Both the position numbers and the translations under genes were made by a program. From contig DENL01000035.1 in assembly GCA_002359655.1 (NCBI GenBank), positions 10,161 to 74,160 on the forward strand: DNA of 64,000 nt, written 5' to 3'. Each line of letters begins with the position of its first letter. Position 1 is the stretch's first letter. The notes beneath the pieces are model-generated. The model was not told the origin of the DNA and did not search any database. It saw only the letters and a list, made by a program, of their open reading frames with translations. Positions 29,800 to 39,901 of this stretch are shown here, in pieces. Source of the stretch: Rickettsiales bacterium UBA2645 (GTDB lineage: Bacteria > Pseudomonadota > Alphaproteobacteria > Rickettsiales > UBA1997).

Positions 29800-30654
29800 A
29801 TGAAAAAAAACTCTGCATTTTCATTGATCGAATTATCAATCGTGATCTTGGCCATTGCTGCTTTGTTGGCTGGTATTTTACAAGGAAAAACCATTGTGAC
29901 AAAAGCCAGAATGCGTTCAGCTCAAAATCAAACTTTACAATCTCCTGTAGCGCAAATTTCAAACCTAGTTGCTTGGTGGGAAACAACCTCAGAGAGAAGT
30001 TTCGACAGTATAGAAAGAGTCAACGGCTCTACAATAAGCACTTGGTACGACATTAATCCTAATTCTGTTGTCGCCATCAATGCAACACAGTCAAATTCAA
30101 GCTATAAACCTTTTTACAAAACAAATATTGAAGGTGGATTGCCGATGCTAAATTTTGTTAGCGGTGGCGATTATTTAAATATTGCTGATGGCACGGTTCC
30201 TTATGAAAACAGTAGCTATACAATTTTTATTGTCGGAAAATTTTATAGCTGCAGCAGCATTTGCAATATCTTAACCTCTGGCACAGCAACTGGAAGTCAA
30301 CTTAACGCATTTCAGTATAGTAGCAGCGGTAACATTTTAAATAACTGGCAATCCTCTAATGTATCCGCATCAAAACCCGGAATAGTAAATACTCATATTT
30401 ATACTTTTATTTACTATAACATCTCAGGCATAGGCAGAAAAATCTATGTTGATGGAGTGAGAAAAGTCATCAACGGCTCTATAGTCACAAGGGCAGGAGG
30501 TAGGAGCTCAAATTATATAGGATCAACCTCGTCTTCAACTGGCTTGGATGGTTATCTTGGTGAAATCATTATTTTTGATCGCAATTTAAAAATCGAAGAA
30601 AGGCAAGGCATCGAAAAATATCTTAGCCTCAAATGGGGCATATCTTTATCTTAG
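29800..30654 (+). CDS. Prepilin-like protein with LamG-type domain (paralogue 2)
   Basis: 284 aa with the same layout as the gene at 21428-22315: a very short leader MKKNSAF, the processing/hydrophobic helix SLIELSIVILAIAALLAGIL, then the shared downstream order VAWWETTSERSFDSIERVNG, STWYDINPNS, NATQSNSS, LNFVSGGDYLNIADGTVPY, YTIFIVGKF, RKIYVDGVRKV, GYLGEIIIFDR and a terminal EERQGIEKYLSLKWG. This copy has the more typical pilin leader. It starts 11 bp after metC and may be carried on its transcript. Probably exported by a type IV pilus or type II secretion-like machine encoded elsewhere. Confidence 0.78.
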   Translation: MKKNSAFSLIELSIVILAIAALLAGILQGKTIVTKARMRSAQNQTLQSPVAQISNLVAWWETTSERSFDSIERVNGSTISTWYDINPNSVVAINATQSNSSYKPFYKTNIEGGLPMLNFVSGGDYLNIADGTVPYENSSYTIFIVGKFYSCSSICNILTSGTATGSQLNAFQYSSSGNILNNWQSSNVSASKPGIVNTHIYTFIYYNISGIGRKIYVDGVRKVINGSIVTRAGGRSSNYIGSTSSSTGLDGYLGEIIIFDRNLKIEERQGIEKYLSLKWGISLS

Positions 30655-30657
30655 CTT

Positions 30658-31107
30658 CTAAACTAGAAAAGTTTTAAGATCCAGATCACAAAAAATCAAA
30701 AGGTAGTAGTAAAAAAGTTTTCCCAAAAAAACTAATAACAAAAATTTCTTTAGATTAGTTTTAAAGAATCCAGCCATTACTGCAAAAGGTGTCCCAATCA
30801 CATCAAGCCAAGAAAATAGCAAAATCCACACCAAAAATTTATGCCATTTTTTTTCAGCTTTAGCAATTTCTTCTAGTTTTTTTTTAAAAAAATCTGTGTG
30901 GCGTAAAAAAGTAAAATATTTACCAATCAACCAATTTGCAGAAGATCCCAAAACGCTGGCAAATAAGGCAAAAGTAAAAATCAAATAAGAATTATAAGTA
31001 CGCAAAGCAACCATAACTTTAACAACCATTTCGCTGCGTGGCGTCAAGATTAGTGACGAAAAAAAACTATCACAAAAAAGAAAAAAATAAGACTCGATCA
31101 AGTTCAT
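30658..31107 (-). CDS. YqaA-family (DedA/VTT-like) membrane protein
   Basis: 149 aa, with about four hydrophobic helices and the YqaA-type signature: SLILTPRSEMVVKVMVALRT, SVLGSSANWLIGKYF, and WLDVIGTPFAVMAGFF followed by FLLLVFLGK. The VTT superfamily includes lipid scramblases and flippases; the function of YqaA itself is not settled. Convergent with the LamG pilin gene. Confidence 0.82.
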   Translation of the reverse strand: MNLIESYFFLFCDSFFSSLILTPRSEMVVKVMVALRTYNSYLIFTFALFASVLGSSANWLIGKYFTFLRHTDFFKKKLEEIAKAEKKWHKFLVWILLFSWLDVIGTPFAVMAGFFKTNLKKFLLLVFLGKLFYYYLLIFCDLDLKTFLV

Positions 31108-31157
31108 ATACCAAATCTAAAATTTATTGATATTATTTGATTTAGTATATTGGGGAT

Positions 31158-31172
31158 CCCCGCAAGGCGGGG
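31158..31172. repeat. GC-rich hairpin CCCCGC-AAG-GCGGGG
   Basis: Perfect 6-bp stem in the spacer between yqaA and ispA, followed by a second imperfect CGCA...TGCG stem (31173-31188). It stands out from the A+T-rich surroundings. Similar small GC-rich stems occur at 35035-35060 and 16961-16979, but I cannot show one shared consensus. Confidence 0.5.
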
Positions 31173-31200
31173 CGCAACTCGTGGTGCGTAAAAAATAATT

Positions 31201-31233
31201 TATACCAAATCTCAAGAATTTAGATTTGGTATA
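31201..31233 (-). terminator. Intrinsic terminator of ispA
   Basis: Perfect 12-bp stem TATACCAAATCT/AGATTTGGTATA with a 9-nt loop, starting 1 bp after the ispA stop. It is followed on the minus strand by AAATTATTTTTT. The left arm sequence ATACCAAATCTA recurs at 31109-31120, next to the yqaA start. Confidence 0.8.
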
Positions 31234-31234
31234 A

Positions 31235-32131
31235 TTACTGATCACGAGAAATTATGAATTCTGCCAGTTCAATCAAAAGATAGGCTTGTGGACCAAAAAT
31301 TTTCAGATGCCCTACTGCTTGCTCTTTAAGTAAAGTCAGCTGTTTTACAGCATAATCAAGTCCGATTAAATCAACTACACTAGCATTTTCTTTTGACACT
31401 TTATGCTCTTTTTCATCAATGCCAATTTTAGCTTCCGCGACACCACAATGATCCAAAATGTCATCTTTAATTTGGAAAGCCAAACCCAAGTCATGAGCAT
31501 AATGACGCAGAGCTTGACGGGCTTCAAGACCAGCTCGACCAAGAATTGCACCAGCTTCACAAGACGCCATAAAAAGCTCGCCAGTTTTTAAACGATGCAG
31601 TCTAGCAAGTTTTTCACGAGTAATTTTTTGATTAGCCATTTCCAAATCGATCATTTGACCACCAGCCATACCTTTAAAGCCGGAAGCAGTTGCAGCGGTT
31701 TTAATCAACTCGCACCGGACATTAGCATCTTTATGAGTTTCTGAAGAAGCTAAAATTTCAAAAGCGTAGGTAAGCAATGAATCTCCGGCCAAAATTGCCG
31801 TCGCTTCATCAAATTTTTTATGGCAAGAAGGCAAACCGCGACGCATATCGTCATTATCCATCGCTGGCAAATCGTCGTGAATCAGGGAATAAACATGAAT
31901 CATCTCAATCGCAGCAGCAGTATCAAGTGCATCTAAGGGAGCAATTCCAAAAATTTGTGCCGAGATAATTGTGAGAAACGGACGAATTCTTTTTCCACCC
32001 GAAAGCGATGAGTAGCGCATCGCCTCAACTAATTTCGATTCTTGAAAATCAATTGGCAGTAAATCATCAATCTTTTTTTGTACTAAAATTGAGCAAGCAA
32101 AAAGTGCTTCTTTGAGCGGTTTATCGAGCAT
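31235..32131 (-). CDS. ispA: Polyprenyl (farnesyl) diphosphate synthase
   Basis: 298 aa. Isoprenoid chain elongation (IPP + DMAPP/GPP to FPP). The first Asp-rich motif is DDLPAMDNDDMRRG and the second DDILD; the small residues before the first motif fit a C15 product. YSLIHDDLP, GGKRIRPFL and the KTGELF motif are all seen. It follows uvrA by 11 bp, likely in the same transcript. Confidence 0.94.
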   Translation of the reverse strand: MLDKPLKEALFACSILVQKKIDDLLPIDFQESKLVEAMRYSSLSGGKRIRPFLTIISAQIFGIAPLDALDTAAAIEMIHVYSLIHDDLPAMDNDDMRRGLPSCHKKFDEATAILAGDSLLTYAFEILASSETHKDANVRCELIKTAATASGFKGMAGGQMIDLEMANQKITREKLARLHRLKTGELFMASCEAGAILGRAGLEARQALRHYAHDLGLAFQIKDDILDHCGVAEAKIGIDEKEHKVSKENASVVDLIGLDYAVKQLTLLKEQAVGHLKIFGPQAYLLIELAEFIISRDQ

Positions 32132-32142
32132 TAAATTAGAAG

Positions 32143-35004
32143 TTATTTTAAAACCTTAGCCAAATATTTTCCTGTCACTGATTTTTTATTTTTTGCTACA
32201 TCTTCTGGCGTACCTTCAGCGACAATGTAGCCACCTTTTTCGCCACCACATGGTCCAATGTCAACGATCCAGTCTGCAGTTTTTAGAACATCAAGATTAT
32301 GTTCGATAACCAGAATTGAATTTCCTGCTTCAACCAATTTATGTAAAACTTTTAGAAGCTTGTTAATGTCTTCAAAATGAAGACCAGTTGTCGGCTCGTC
32401 TAAAATATAAAGCGTATCACCTGTAGCTTTACGACTTAGTTCTTTAGCTAATTTAATTCTTTGTGCTTCGCCACCTGAAAGAGTTGTGGCACTTTGACCA
32501 ATTTTAATATAGCCTAAACCCACATCGCACAAAGCTTTGAACTTATCATGAATATGCGGCATACTCATAAAAAAATCAGCCGCATCTTCAGCCGTCATTT
32601 CCAAAACGTCAGAAATCGATTTATCTTTATATTTAACTTCCAAAGTTTCGCGGTTGTAACGCTTGCCATGACAAGTTTCGCATTTCACATAAACATCGGG
32701 CAAAAAATGCATTTCGATTTTGATCAAACCATCACCTTGGCAAGTTTCACAACGGCCACCTTTCACATTAAAAGAAAATCTTCCCACTTTATAGCCGCGA
32801 GTTTTTGACTCGGGCAAAGCTGTGTAAAATTCACGAATAAAAGTAAACGCGCCAACATAAGTACAAGGATTAGAGCGAGGAGTACGGCCAATTGGTGATT
32901 GATCAATCTCTATAATTTTATCAATCAAATGCGAGCCAGTAATCATCTCGTAAGGCCCCGGAGTAACTTTGGCTTTATTAACAATTTTATCCAAAGCGCG
33001 ATAGAGTGTTTTGATTACAAGGCTGGACTTGCCGCCGCCAGATATTCCCGAAACTGCCGCAAAAATTTTCAGCGGCAAATTTAGCGTAACATTTTTTAAA
33101 TTATTTGCTGTGGCGTTTTTCAAAGAAATAATTTTTTTTGGATCAATTTTGCGACGAGTTTTCGGAATGGCGATTTCTTTCTTACCGCTCAAATATTGAC
33201 CAGTAACACTTTTTGGATCTTTGATGACATCTTTTGGCAAACCTGCCGAAATAATCTGTCCACCGTGAATTCCAGCACCAGGACCAACATCGATCAAATA
33301 TTGCGCTTCACGCATCATCTCTTCATCATGTTCAACAACAATCACTGAGTTTCCAAGATCACGCAGATTTTTTAGCGTTGTGATTAATTTATCGTTATCA
33401 GATTGATGCAGACCAATTGAAGGCTCGTCCAAAACATAAAGCACTCCAGAAAGACCCGAACCAATTTGCGATGCCAGACGAATTCTTTGCGCTTCTCCTC
33501 CAGATAAAGTTCCTGACTCGCGATTAACAGTTAAATATTCCAAACCAACATTACGCAAAAAGCTCAAGCGTCTTTTAATTTCTTTAAGCAAACGCTCAGA
33601 AATTTGAAGATGCGTTGAATTTAATTTTGGCTCTAAATCTGCAAACCATTTATCAGCACGCTCAATTGACATTCTGCTAACCTCGCCAATGTGCAAACCA
33701 TCAATTCTGATTGATAAAGCTTGTTCATTCAAACGGTTGCCAGAACAAGCTTCGCAGGTTTTTAGTGTTTGGAATTTGCTTAGTTCTTCCCGCATCCATT
33801 CACTTTCACTATCAGAAAATTTTTTCTTTAAGTTGTTGATGATTCCTTCAAATGGCTTCTTGACTTTAAAGGCTTTCAAACCGTCTTCGTGTTTGACTTC
33901 AATTTCTTCATCTCCAGTTCCGTAGAAAATTTTTTCTCTGATTTCGGCCGACAAAGTTTTAAAAGGAACATCTAAGCTGAATTTATATTTTTCCGACAAA
34001 GCCTGTAAAATTTGCTGATAAAAACGGGCTTGCGTGCCTTGCCAAACTGCAACAGCACCTTGACGCAAAGTCAAATTTTCATCCTCGATAACTAAATCTT
34101 CACTGAAATAAAATTCAGTTCCAAGACCATCACAAGATTTACATGCGCCGTATGGACTATTGAAAGAGAAGAGTCGCGGCTCAATTTCAGAAATTGTAAA
34201 GCCCGATTCTGGGCAAGAAAATTTTTCACTAAAAATTATAACTTCGCCTTCTTTATATTTTGATTTTGTCTTTTCTGGCAAGCCAACAATTTCAACAAAA
34301 AGTAGACCACCAGAAATTTTCAAAGCGGTTTCAACTGAGTCAGCGAGACGATTGCCAAGATCATCAGAAACAACAATACGATCGACGATAACTTCAATAT
34401 CGTGTTTTTTATTCTTATCTAAAACTGGCAGAATTTCGTTTAGATCATGAACTTTGCCATCAACCTTAATACGCTGAAAGCCTTGTTTTCTAACTCCCAT
34501 CATCTCTTTGCGATATTCACCTTTTTGACCACGAACGATTGGCGCTAATAGATAAATTTTTGATTTTTTTGGTAATTCTAAAATTTTCTCAACCATCAAA
34601 GAAGATGATTGGCTCTCAATTGGTTTGCCAGTTGCTGGCGAATAAGGCACGCCAATACGAGCAAAGAGCAAACGGAAATGGTCATAGATTTCAGTAACCG
34701 TTCCAACTGTGGAACGCGGATTGCGCGAAGTAGTTTTTTGATCAATGGCAATTGCTGGAGAAAGTCCAGTGATTGACTCAACATCTGGTTTGTCTTGTAG
34801 GTCTAAAAATTGACGCGCATAAGATGAAAGGCTTTCGATAAAGCGACGCTGACCTTCAGCGTAAATTGTATCAAATACTAAAGAAGATTTTCCCGAACCA
34901 CTTAAGCCTGTAACAACAACCAACTGATTTTTTGGAATCTTGATACTAACATTTTTTAAATTATGCTCTTTAGCACCAACAACTTTGATGAATTTCTCTT
35001 CCAT
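32143..35004 (-). CDS. uvrA: UvrABC system protein A
   Basis: Damage-sensing ABC ATPase of nucleotide excision repair. The 953 aa are full length. Two nucleotide-binding domains: Walker [12 protein letters not shown] (about 31-41) and [11 protein letters not shown] (about 650), with signatures [16 protein letters not shown] and [16 protein letters not shown]. Zinc modules show CPESG...CKSC and CETC...CETC pairs. The insertion domain ([20 protein letters not shown]) is intact. Partner of uvrB at 33-2012. Heads the transcript that includes ispA. Confidence 0.98.
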   Translation of the reverse strand: MEEKFIKVVGAKEHNLKNVSIKIPKNQLVVVTGLSGSGKSSLVFDTIYAEGQRRFIESLSSYARQFLDLQDKPDVESITGLSPAIAIDQKTTSRNPRSTVGTVTEIYDHFRLLFARIGVPYSPATGKPIESQSSSLMVEKILELPKKSKIYLLAPIVRGQKGEYRKEMMGVRKQGFQRIKVDGKVHDLNEILPVLDKNKKHDIEVIVDRIVVSDDLGNRLADSVETALKISGGLLFVEIVGLPEKTKSKYKEGEVIIFSEKFSCPESGFTISEIEPRLFSFNSPYGACKSCDGLGTEFYFSEDLVIEDENLTLRQGAVAVWQGTQARFYQQILQALSEKYKFSLDVPFKTLSAEIREKIFYGTGDEEIEVKHEDGLKAFKVKKPFEGIINNLKKKFSDSESEWMREELSKFQTLKTCEACSGNRLNEQALSIRIDGLHIGEVSRMSIERADKWFADLEPKLNSTHLQISERLLKEIKRRLSFLRNVGLEYLTVNRESGTLSGGEAQRIRLASQIGSGLSGVLYVLDEPSIGLHQSDNDKLITTLKNLRDLGNSVIVVEHDEEMMREAQYLIDVGPGAGIHGGQIISAGLPKDVIKDPKSVTGQYLSGKKEIAIPKTRRKIDPKKIISLKNATANNLKNVTLNLPLKIFAAVSGISGGGKSSLVIKTLYRALDKIVNKAKVTPGPYEMITGSHLIDKIIEIDQSPIGRTPRSNPCTYVGAFTFIREFYTALPESKTRGYKVGRFSFNVKGGRCETCQGDGLIKIEMHFLPDVYVKCETCHGKRYNRETLEVKYKDKSISDVLEMTAEDAADFFMSMPHIHDKFKALCDVGLGYIKIGQSATTLSGGEAQRIKLAKELSRKATGDTLYILDEPTTGLHFEDINKLLKVLHKLVEAGNSILVIEHNLDVLKTADWIVDIGPCGGEKGGYIVAEGTPEDVAKNKKSVTGKYLAKVLK

Positions 35005-35304
35005 ATTGATCGATAATTTAATCTAAAATTTAAACCCGCCGCGAGAAGTCCCGCGACGGGCCTTGCTTGAAGAAGCTATCACTTGGATAAATTCCTCATC
35101 TTTTCCATAAAGAGAAAAGAGCTTTCGCGCTATCTATTTAAGTTATTGACATAACTACAGATAACGTAAGCACAACAATTAAAGGTATGAATACCATGTT
35201 GGTTACGATATTTAGTAGTTAAAACACTTAGACGAGAAACTTATCACAAAACCAGCTTCAAAGCGAAACTGACTAAGCGACAACCTCAAAACTTGATGAG
35301 TCGC
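35005..35304. other. Non-coding 300-bp spacer upstream of uvrA
   Basis: No gene is recognised. It contains a GC-rich hairpin at 35035-35060 (9-bp arms CCCGCCGCG/CGCGACGGG, one mismatch). An 8-bp inverted repeat TAAGCGAC/GTCGCTTA (35274-35281 and 35300-35307) overlaps the pstS-like stop codon and may form its transcript end. A lone TTGACA (35155) has no matching -10 box. A small RNA cannot be excluded. Confidence 0.5.
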
Positions 35305-36357
35305 TTACAAACTTCTCATCACCTTATCCCGCACTTTTTTTGTTTCCAAATCAGTAAGCGGGATAAGTCCTTTTTGCAGCAAATAACCATCTACTCCGAT
35401 GGTGTCGGAGCTGATTATTTCTTTTACAAATTCGCGCATTCCTAAAATCAAATCGAGATGTTCTTTTTTAAAATAAATGAAAAGTGGACGAGAAACTTTA
35501 TAAGTTCCCGAAGCAATGTTTTCAAAGCTTGGCATTACTTTATCAATTGTAGCAGCTTGGATTAATTCGTGATTTTCTTCTAAAAAACTAAAACCAAAAA
35601 TTCCTAAAGCTTGTTTGTCGTTACGCAATTTTTGTACGATTAAATTATCGTTTTCGCCAGCTTCGATGAATTTTCCATCGCTACGAATTATGTGACATTT
35701 TTTTTGTCTAATTTTTTTATCAGGATAGCTTTCAACAAATTCTTTCATTTCTAAACAAACACTATCCATAACCAACTCTACAAAAGCGTCGCGCGTTCCT
35801 GAAGTTGAAGGCGGACCATAAATTGCAATAGTGACTTCAGGCAGGCTTTTATCAATATCGCTCCACTTTTGGTAGAAATTTTCAACTAACTTTCCGCTTT
35901 TTGGATCAGGAACTTTTTCTGACAAAGCTAAAAAGATTTGTTTTTTGGTTAAATTATATTTTTGGCCAGCAATTGAGTTTGCAAGAACGATGCCATCATA
36001 ACCGATTTTGATTTCGACAATTTCTTTGACACCATTTTCGCCGCATCTTTTGATTTCGCTTTTTTCAATCAAGCGCGAAGCGTTAGAAAAATCGGGATAA
36101 TTATAACCAACACCCGAACAAAAGAGTTTAAAACCACCGCCTGTACCAGTTGATTCAACTATTGGGGTTTTGAACTGAGAGTCTTTTATTTTACTATTAC
36201 GACCAAATTCTTCAGCGATTGTTGCAGCAAAAGGATAAACCGTTGAAGATCCAACCATACTGATGTGATTTCTTTTTGTAACTTGAAATTCAAAGGCCAA
36301 AACGTCGACTGAGAAAATAAAAAATAATGCAAAAACCAGAGGAAAAATTCGCAACAT
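35305..36357 (-). CDS. PstS-like phosphate-binding periplasmic protein
   Basis: 350-aa precursor with a signal peptide (residues 1-21, cut after VLA). The binding-protein core shows MVGSSTVYPFAATIAEEFG, ESTGTGGGFKLFC (phosphate-binding loop), IGYDGIVLANS, and PSTSGTRDAFVELV, the order seen in PstS/SphX proteins. It captures phosphate for a PstCAB importer, whose genes are not adjacent. Monocistronic. No Pho box is recognised. Confidence 0.87.
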   Translation of the reverse strand: MLRIFPLVFALFFIFSVDVLAFEFQVTKRNHISMVGSSTVYPFAATIAEEFGRNSKIKDSQFKTPIVESTGTGGGFKLFCSGVGYNYPDFSNASRLIEKSEIKRCGENGVKEIVEIKIGYDGIVLANSIAGQKYNLTKKQIFLALSEKVPDPKSGKLVENFYQKWSDIDKSLPEVTIAIYGPPSTSGTRDAFVELVMDSVCLEMKEFVESYPDKKIRQKKCHIIRSDGKFIEAGENDNLIVQKLRNDKQALGIFGFSFLEENHELIQAATIDKVMPSFENIASGTYKVSRPLFIYFKKEHLDLILGMREFVKEIISSDTIGVDGYLLQKGLIPLTDLETKKVRDKVMRSL

Positions 36358-36660
36358 AAAAGCAGGATTTATTGAATATAAAGCTCTTTGAAACTTTAAT
36401 AAATTAAAAGACTAAAACCCTGTTTGTATCTGAGCCACTTCAAGCAAGGGCAACTCAAATTATTACATAAACAAACTTAGACTAACCATAATTGAATATG
36501 GCAAATTGCCATCAAGATAAGTGCCTAACATCATTTGGTTTTATCGCTAAAAGTCAAATTTTTCTTGTATCCGAACTCGCAGCATTTGAAAGTATAAAAA
36601 TCAGATTCTCTTTTGTCTTTGTAAGTTTCTCCAAAAATTTCACCCTTGTAATTAAACTTG
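36358..36660. other. Non-coding spacer between the pstS-like gene and bamA
   Basis: 303 bp between divergent genes, expected to hold both promoters. The only clear structure is a 7-bp palindrome ATGGCAA-A-TTGCCAT (36498-36512). No RNA gene is seen. Confidence 0.5.
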
Positions 36661-38979
36661 ATGCCAAAAAAAGTTGCGCACCAAATCTATTTTATTGCCT
36701 TTCTTGCGCCTTTCTTGCTGCTTAATTTTCCTGCCTTTGCCAAAAATTTAAATGGCAATTCAACCTTTGTTATCAAAGGAAATGAGCGAGTTGACAATGA
36801 CACAATCATGTCTTTTTTGCCAACCGCACCGATTAAAAAAAATAATAAAGATTTTTCAAAATCAGCAATTGACGAAGCTCTGAAAAAACTTTACGAATCT
36901 GATCTTTTTGCCGAAGTAAAAATCAACCAAGAGCAAAATCAGTTAATTGTTGAGGTAAAAGAAAATCCGCTGATTTCAGAAGTTAAATTTTCTGGCAATA
37001 AAAAGGTTGATGATGAAGCGCTAAAGAATGAAATTTCTCTTAAAAAACGTGGCGTTTTTACCAAGTCAAAACTGCAATCCGATTTAAAAAGAATTAACGA
37101 AATCTACCTAAAATCTGGTCGCTTCTTAGCTAAAATTGATCCGAAAATTATTCAAAAAGAACAGAACCGCGTCGAAATAATTTTTGAAATTTTTGAAGGA
37201 CAAAAAGCAAAAATTTCTGACATTTACTTCGTTGGTAACATTAATTTTTCTGACCAAGATTTACTTGATGAAATCTCAACCAAAAAATCAAAATGGTATA
37301 AATTTTTCTCTTCTTCCGATGTTTACGATTCTGATCGTATCGAGTTTGATAAAGAAAAATTACGCCGCTTTTACGGCTCGAAAGGTTACGCAGATTTTGT
37401 CGCTATCTCTTCAATTGCTCAAATCACACCAAGCAAAGATAAATTTTTTATCACTTTTTTACTTGAAGAGGGAATTAAATACAAAGTTGGCGAAGTTAAT
37501 ATTATCAACCATATAGCCAAGTTTGATGCTTCAGTTTTAGAAAAAGAAATTCTGATCAAAAGAGGTAAAACCTATAACTCAGATTTAGTCGACAAAACTG
37601 TTGATGCCATGATCAAAATCATGTCAGAAAAATCTTATGCCTTCGCTCACATTGAACCAATTCTCAAGCGCAACAAAGAACAGCAAATTATCGCCATAGA
37701 TTTTATCATCGAAGAAACTCCACCAATTTATATCAATCAAATTACCATCACCGGAAATACCAGAACACTTGATGAGGTTATCCGAAGAGAATTACGTTTT
37801 CGAGATGGCGATGCTTACAACATCACTAAAATCAATCGCTCCAAACAAAGATTAGAAAATCTTGGCTTCTTTGAAAAAGTTGAATTCAACACCAAAAGAA
37901 TTGGCAACAGCGACAAAATTGATTTAGAAATTATCGTAAAAGAAAAAAAGACTGGTGAGCTGAACCTTGGAATTGGCTATTCTACAGTTAATAAAGTTAC
38001 TGCTAATATCGGAATTAAAGAGCGCAACTTGATGGGAACTGGACAAGAATTAGGCGTTAACGTTCAACACTCTTATAGTGGCCTTACTAGTGAATTGAAC
38101 TACACCAAACCTTATTTTATGGGTCGCGCCATCGATGCTGGTTTCGATATTTTTCAATATAATTTATCAAAACGAAATACTTTGGTTTATGATCAAAGAA
38201 CCAGCGGTATTACTTTTCGCGGCGATTATGCAATTACTGAATTTTTAAAACATCAAATCCGCTATTCATTTCGCGATGAAAATATCACCAATGTTGATTC
38301 TACAGCTTCCGTTAATTTACAAAATTTACAAGGACACTTCACTCATTCAGCAGTTGGTCAAACTTTTCTTTACGATAAAAGAAATAATGTAATCAATCCA
38401 TCTGATGGTTACTATTTGTCTTTAAGTCAGGATTATACAGGCATTGGTGGCTATATTCATAACACAAAATACGAAGGTTCAGCTGGATTTTATACACCAA
38501 CTTTCAACGATGAATATATCCTAAAATTCTTAACTCGCGGCGGCTATATTGACGGCAACGGGCAAGATGTGCGCAGTAACGACTCATTCTTTTTAGGTGG
38601 CAATAACTTTAGAGGATTTCAGTTCGCAGGATTGGGGCCAAGAACAACGACCAATGGAAGTGCTAAAGGTGGAAGCGTAATTGGTGGCAAAATTTATTAC
38701 GTTGGAACCGCAGAATTTAAATTTCCACTAGGTTTGCCAAAAGAGTTAGGAATAAGCGGTGCCTTATTCAGCGACAATGGAACAGTAAAAGGTGTCGATC
38801 AAATCAACAAAAAAGGCACTGCTGTTGCTGATAGTGGATCAATTAGATCTTCTTATGGCCTAAGCCTGATCTGGTCTTCCCCTCTTGGCCCAATTCGCCT
38901 TGACTTCTCGCATGTTGTTAAAAAAGAGCAATATGATTTGACCCAAAGCTTCCGCTTCAATTTCGGAACTAGTTTTTAG
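36661..38979 (+). CDS. bamA: Outer membrane protein assembly factor BamA
   Basis: Core of the beta-barrel assembly machine. 772 aa from the ATG (a TTG directly before it is ignored). A signal peptide ends near PAFA. Five POTRA repeats cover about residues 28-420 (e.g. FVIKGNERVDNDTIMSFL, ISEVKFSGNKKVDDEALKNE, ISDIYFVGNINFSDQDLLDE, YINQITITGNTRTLDEVIRR). A 16-strand barrel ends in the outer-membrane terminal motif FRFNFGTSF. GPIRLDFSHV resembles the conserved late-strand motif. The presence of BamA shows a diderm cell envelope. Confidence 0.97.
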   Translation: MPKKVAHQIYFIAFLAPFLLLNFPAFAKNLNGNSTFVIKGNERVDNDTIMSFLPTAPIKKNNKDFSKSAIDEALKKLYESDLFAEVKINQEQNQLIVEVKENPLISEVKFSGNKKVDDEALKNEISLKKRGVFTKSKLQSDLKRINEIYLKSGRFLAKIDPKIIQKEQNRVEIIFEIFEGQKAKISDIYFVGNINFSDQDLLDEISTKKSKWYKFFSSSDVYDSDRIEFDKEKLRRFYGSKGYADFVAISSIAQITPSKDKFFITFLLEEGIKYKVGEVNIINHIAKFDASVLEKEILIKRGKTYNSDLVDKTVDAMIKIMSEKSYAFAHIEPILKRNKEQQIIAIDFIIEETPPIYINQITITGNTRTLDEVIRRELRFRDGDAYNITKINRSKQRLENLGFFEKVEFNTKRIGNSDKIDLEIIVKEKKTGELNLGIGYSTVNKVTANIGIKERNLMGTGQELGVNVQHSYSGLTSELNYTKPYFMGRAIDAGFDIFQYNLSKRNTLVYDQRTSGITFRGDYAITEFLKHQIRYSFRDENITNVDSTASVNLQNLQGHFTHSAVGQTFLYDKRNNVINPSDGYYLSLSQDYTGIGGYIHNTKYEGSAGFYTPTFNDEYILKFLTRGGYIDGNGQDVRSNDSFFLGGNNFRGFQFAGLGPRTTTNGSAKGGSVIGGKIYYVGTAEFKFPLGLPKELGISGALFSDNGTVKGVDQINKKGTAVADSGSIRSSYGLSLIWSSPLGPIRLDFSHVVKKEQYDLTQSFRFNFGTSF

Positions 38980-38981
38980 CT

Positions 38982-39899
38982 CTAAATTTTGCGTAAAAAA
39001 TTCATATAAATTGTGGCTCCAATCGCATCAAATTGATCGACTTTATACCTTCCTCCACGAGCAATTGGATAGGAAAAATCGCCACAAAAAACATCAAAAG
39101 CAATATCACGATGATAAGAAGATTTATCATCACCAAATAAATCAAAACAAACTTCAACCTCAGGAAAATTTTCTTGTAAAAACTCAGCGATTTTTTGTGC
39201 TCTAAAAATCTCAGCAGCAATTTTTTCGGATTTTATTTTTGCTAAAATTTCTACGGATAAATTTTTTAAATCATGGTTCAAAAGCGCTATCTTAGTGATT
39301 ATTTCAGAATTTTTGCCAGCAAGATTTTTAATTAAGGAAATATTTTTTTGCTTTATCGCATCACGCAAATTCTCATTTTTTCCCTCATCAATTTCTGCTA
39401 AAAAAATCTCCAAAAAATTAGGCAACGAAAATTCAATTAATAATTTTTCGACCTGTAATTTTTTTAAAGTTGCGAGCAAAATTTTAACAACTTTGAAATT
39501 AGATTTTTCTTTATCGCAACCGATAATTTCAACTCCTACTTGAGTTTGTTGGCGATCAGCATAAAGATCGTTGTTTTTTGCCCGCAGCACATCGCCAACA
39601 TAGCAAAGTTTTAACGGCAATTTTTCTTCTGCTAAACGACTGGCTAAAAGTCTTGATATTTGTGGCGTTATATCGTTTCTGAAAATCAGATTTTTGCCAG
39701 AAATTATGTCCAAACTATGAAAACAATTTTGAGAATTTTTGGTCAAAAAACTGTCAGCAAATTCTACCAAAGGCATTTTTATCAAGCGATATCCAGCGCT
39801 TAAAAAGCTATCCACAGCTTTATTGATATTTTTGTGATTTTTCTCTGCCTCATCAAAAAGCAAATCATAAAATCCAACGGGAAGAAGTTGTTTTTGCAT
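38982..39899 (-). CDS. hisZ: HisZ-like ATP phosphoribosyltransferase regulatory subunit
   Basis: 305-aa class II aminoacyl-tRNA synthetase-like protein without an anticodon domain. Seen: QLLPVGFYDLLFDEAE (motif 1 region), IFRNDITPQISRLLASR (motif 2, D-x-T-x-Q), LKLCYVGDVLRAKN, RQQTQVGVEIIGCDK, and a final SYPIARGGRYK (motif 3-like ARGGRYD with Lys for Asp). HisZ activates the short HisG enzyme in histidine synthesis; no hisG is nearby, so an orphan HisRS paralogue role is possible. Third gene of nrdR-udg-hisZ. Confidence 0.85.
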   Translation of the reverse strand: MQKQLLPVGFYDLLFDEAEKNHKNINKAVDSFLSAGYRLIKMPLVEFADSFLTKNSQNCFHSLDIISGKNLIFRNDITPQISRLLASRLAEEKLPLKLCYVGDVLRAKNNDLYADRQQTQVGVEIIGCDKEKSNFKVVKILLATLKKLQVEKLLIEFSLPNFLEIFLAEIDEGKNENLRDAIKQKNISLIKNLAGKNSEIITKIALLNHDLKNLSVEILAKIKSEKIAAEIFRAQKIAEFLQENFPEVEVCFDLFGDDKSSYHRDIAFDVFCGDFSYPIARGGRYKVDQFDAIGATIYMNFLRKI

Positions 39900-39901
39900 C
39901 G

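Noticed and set aside
36492..36725. Short plus-strand open frame reaching into bamA
   Set aside because: It overlaps the bamA start in another frame and shows no motif; more likely chance.
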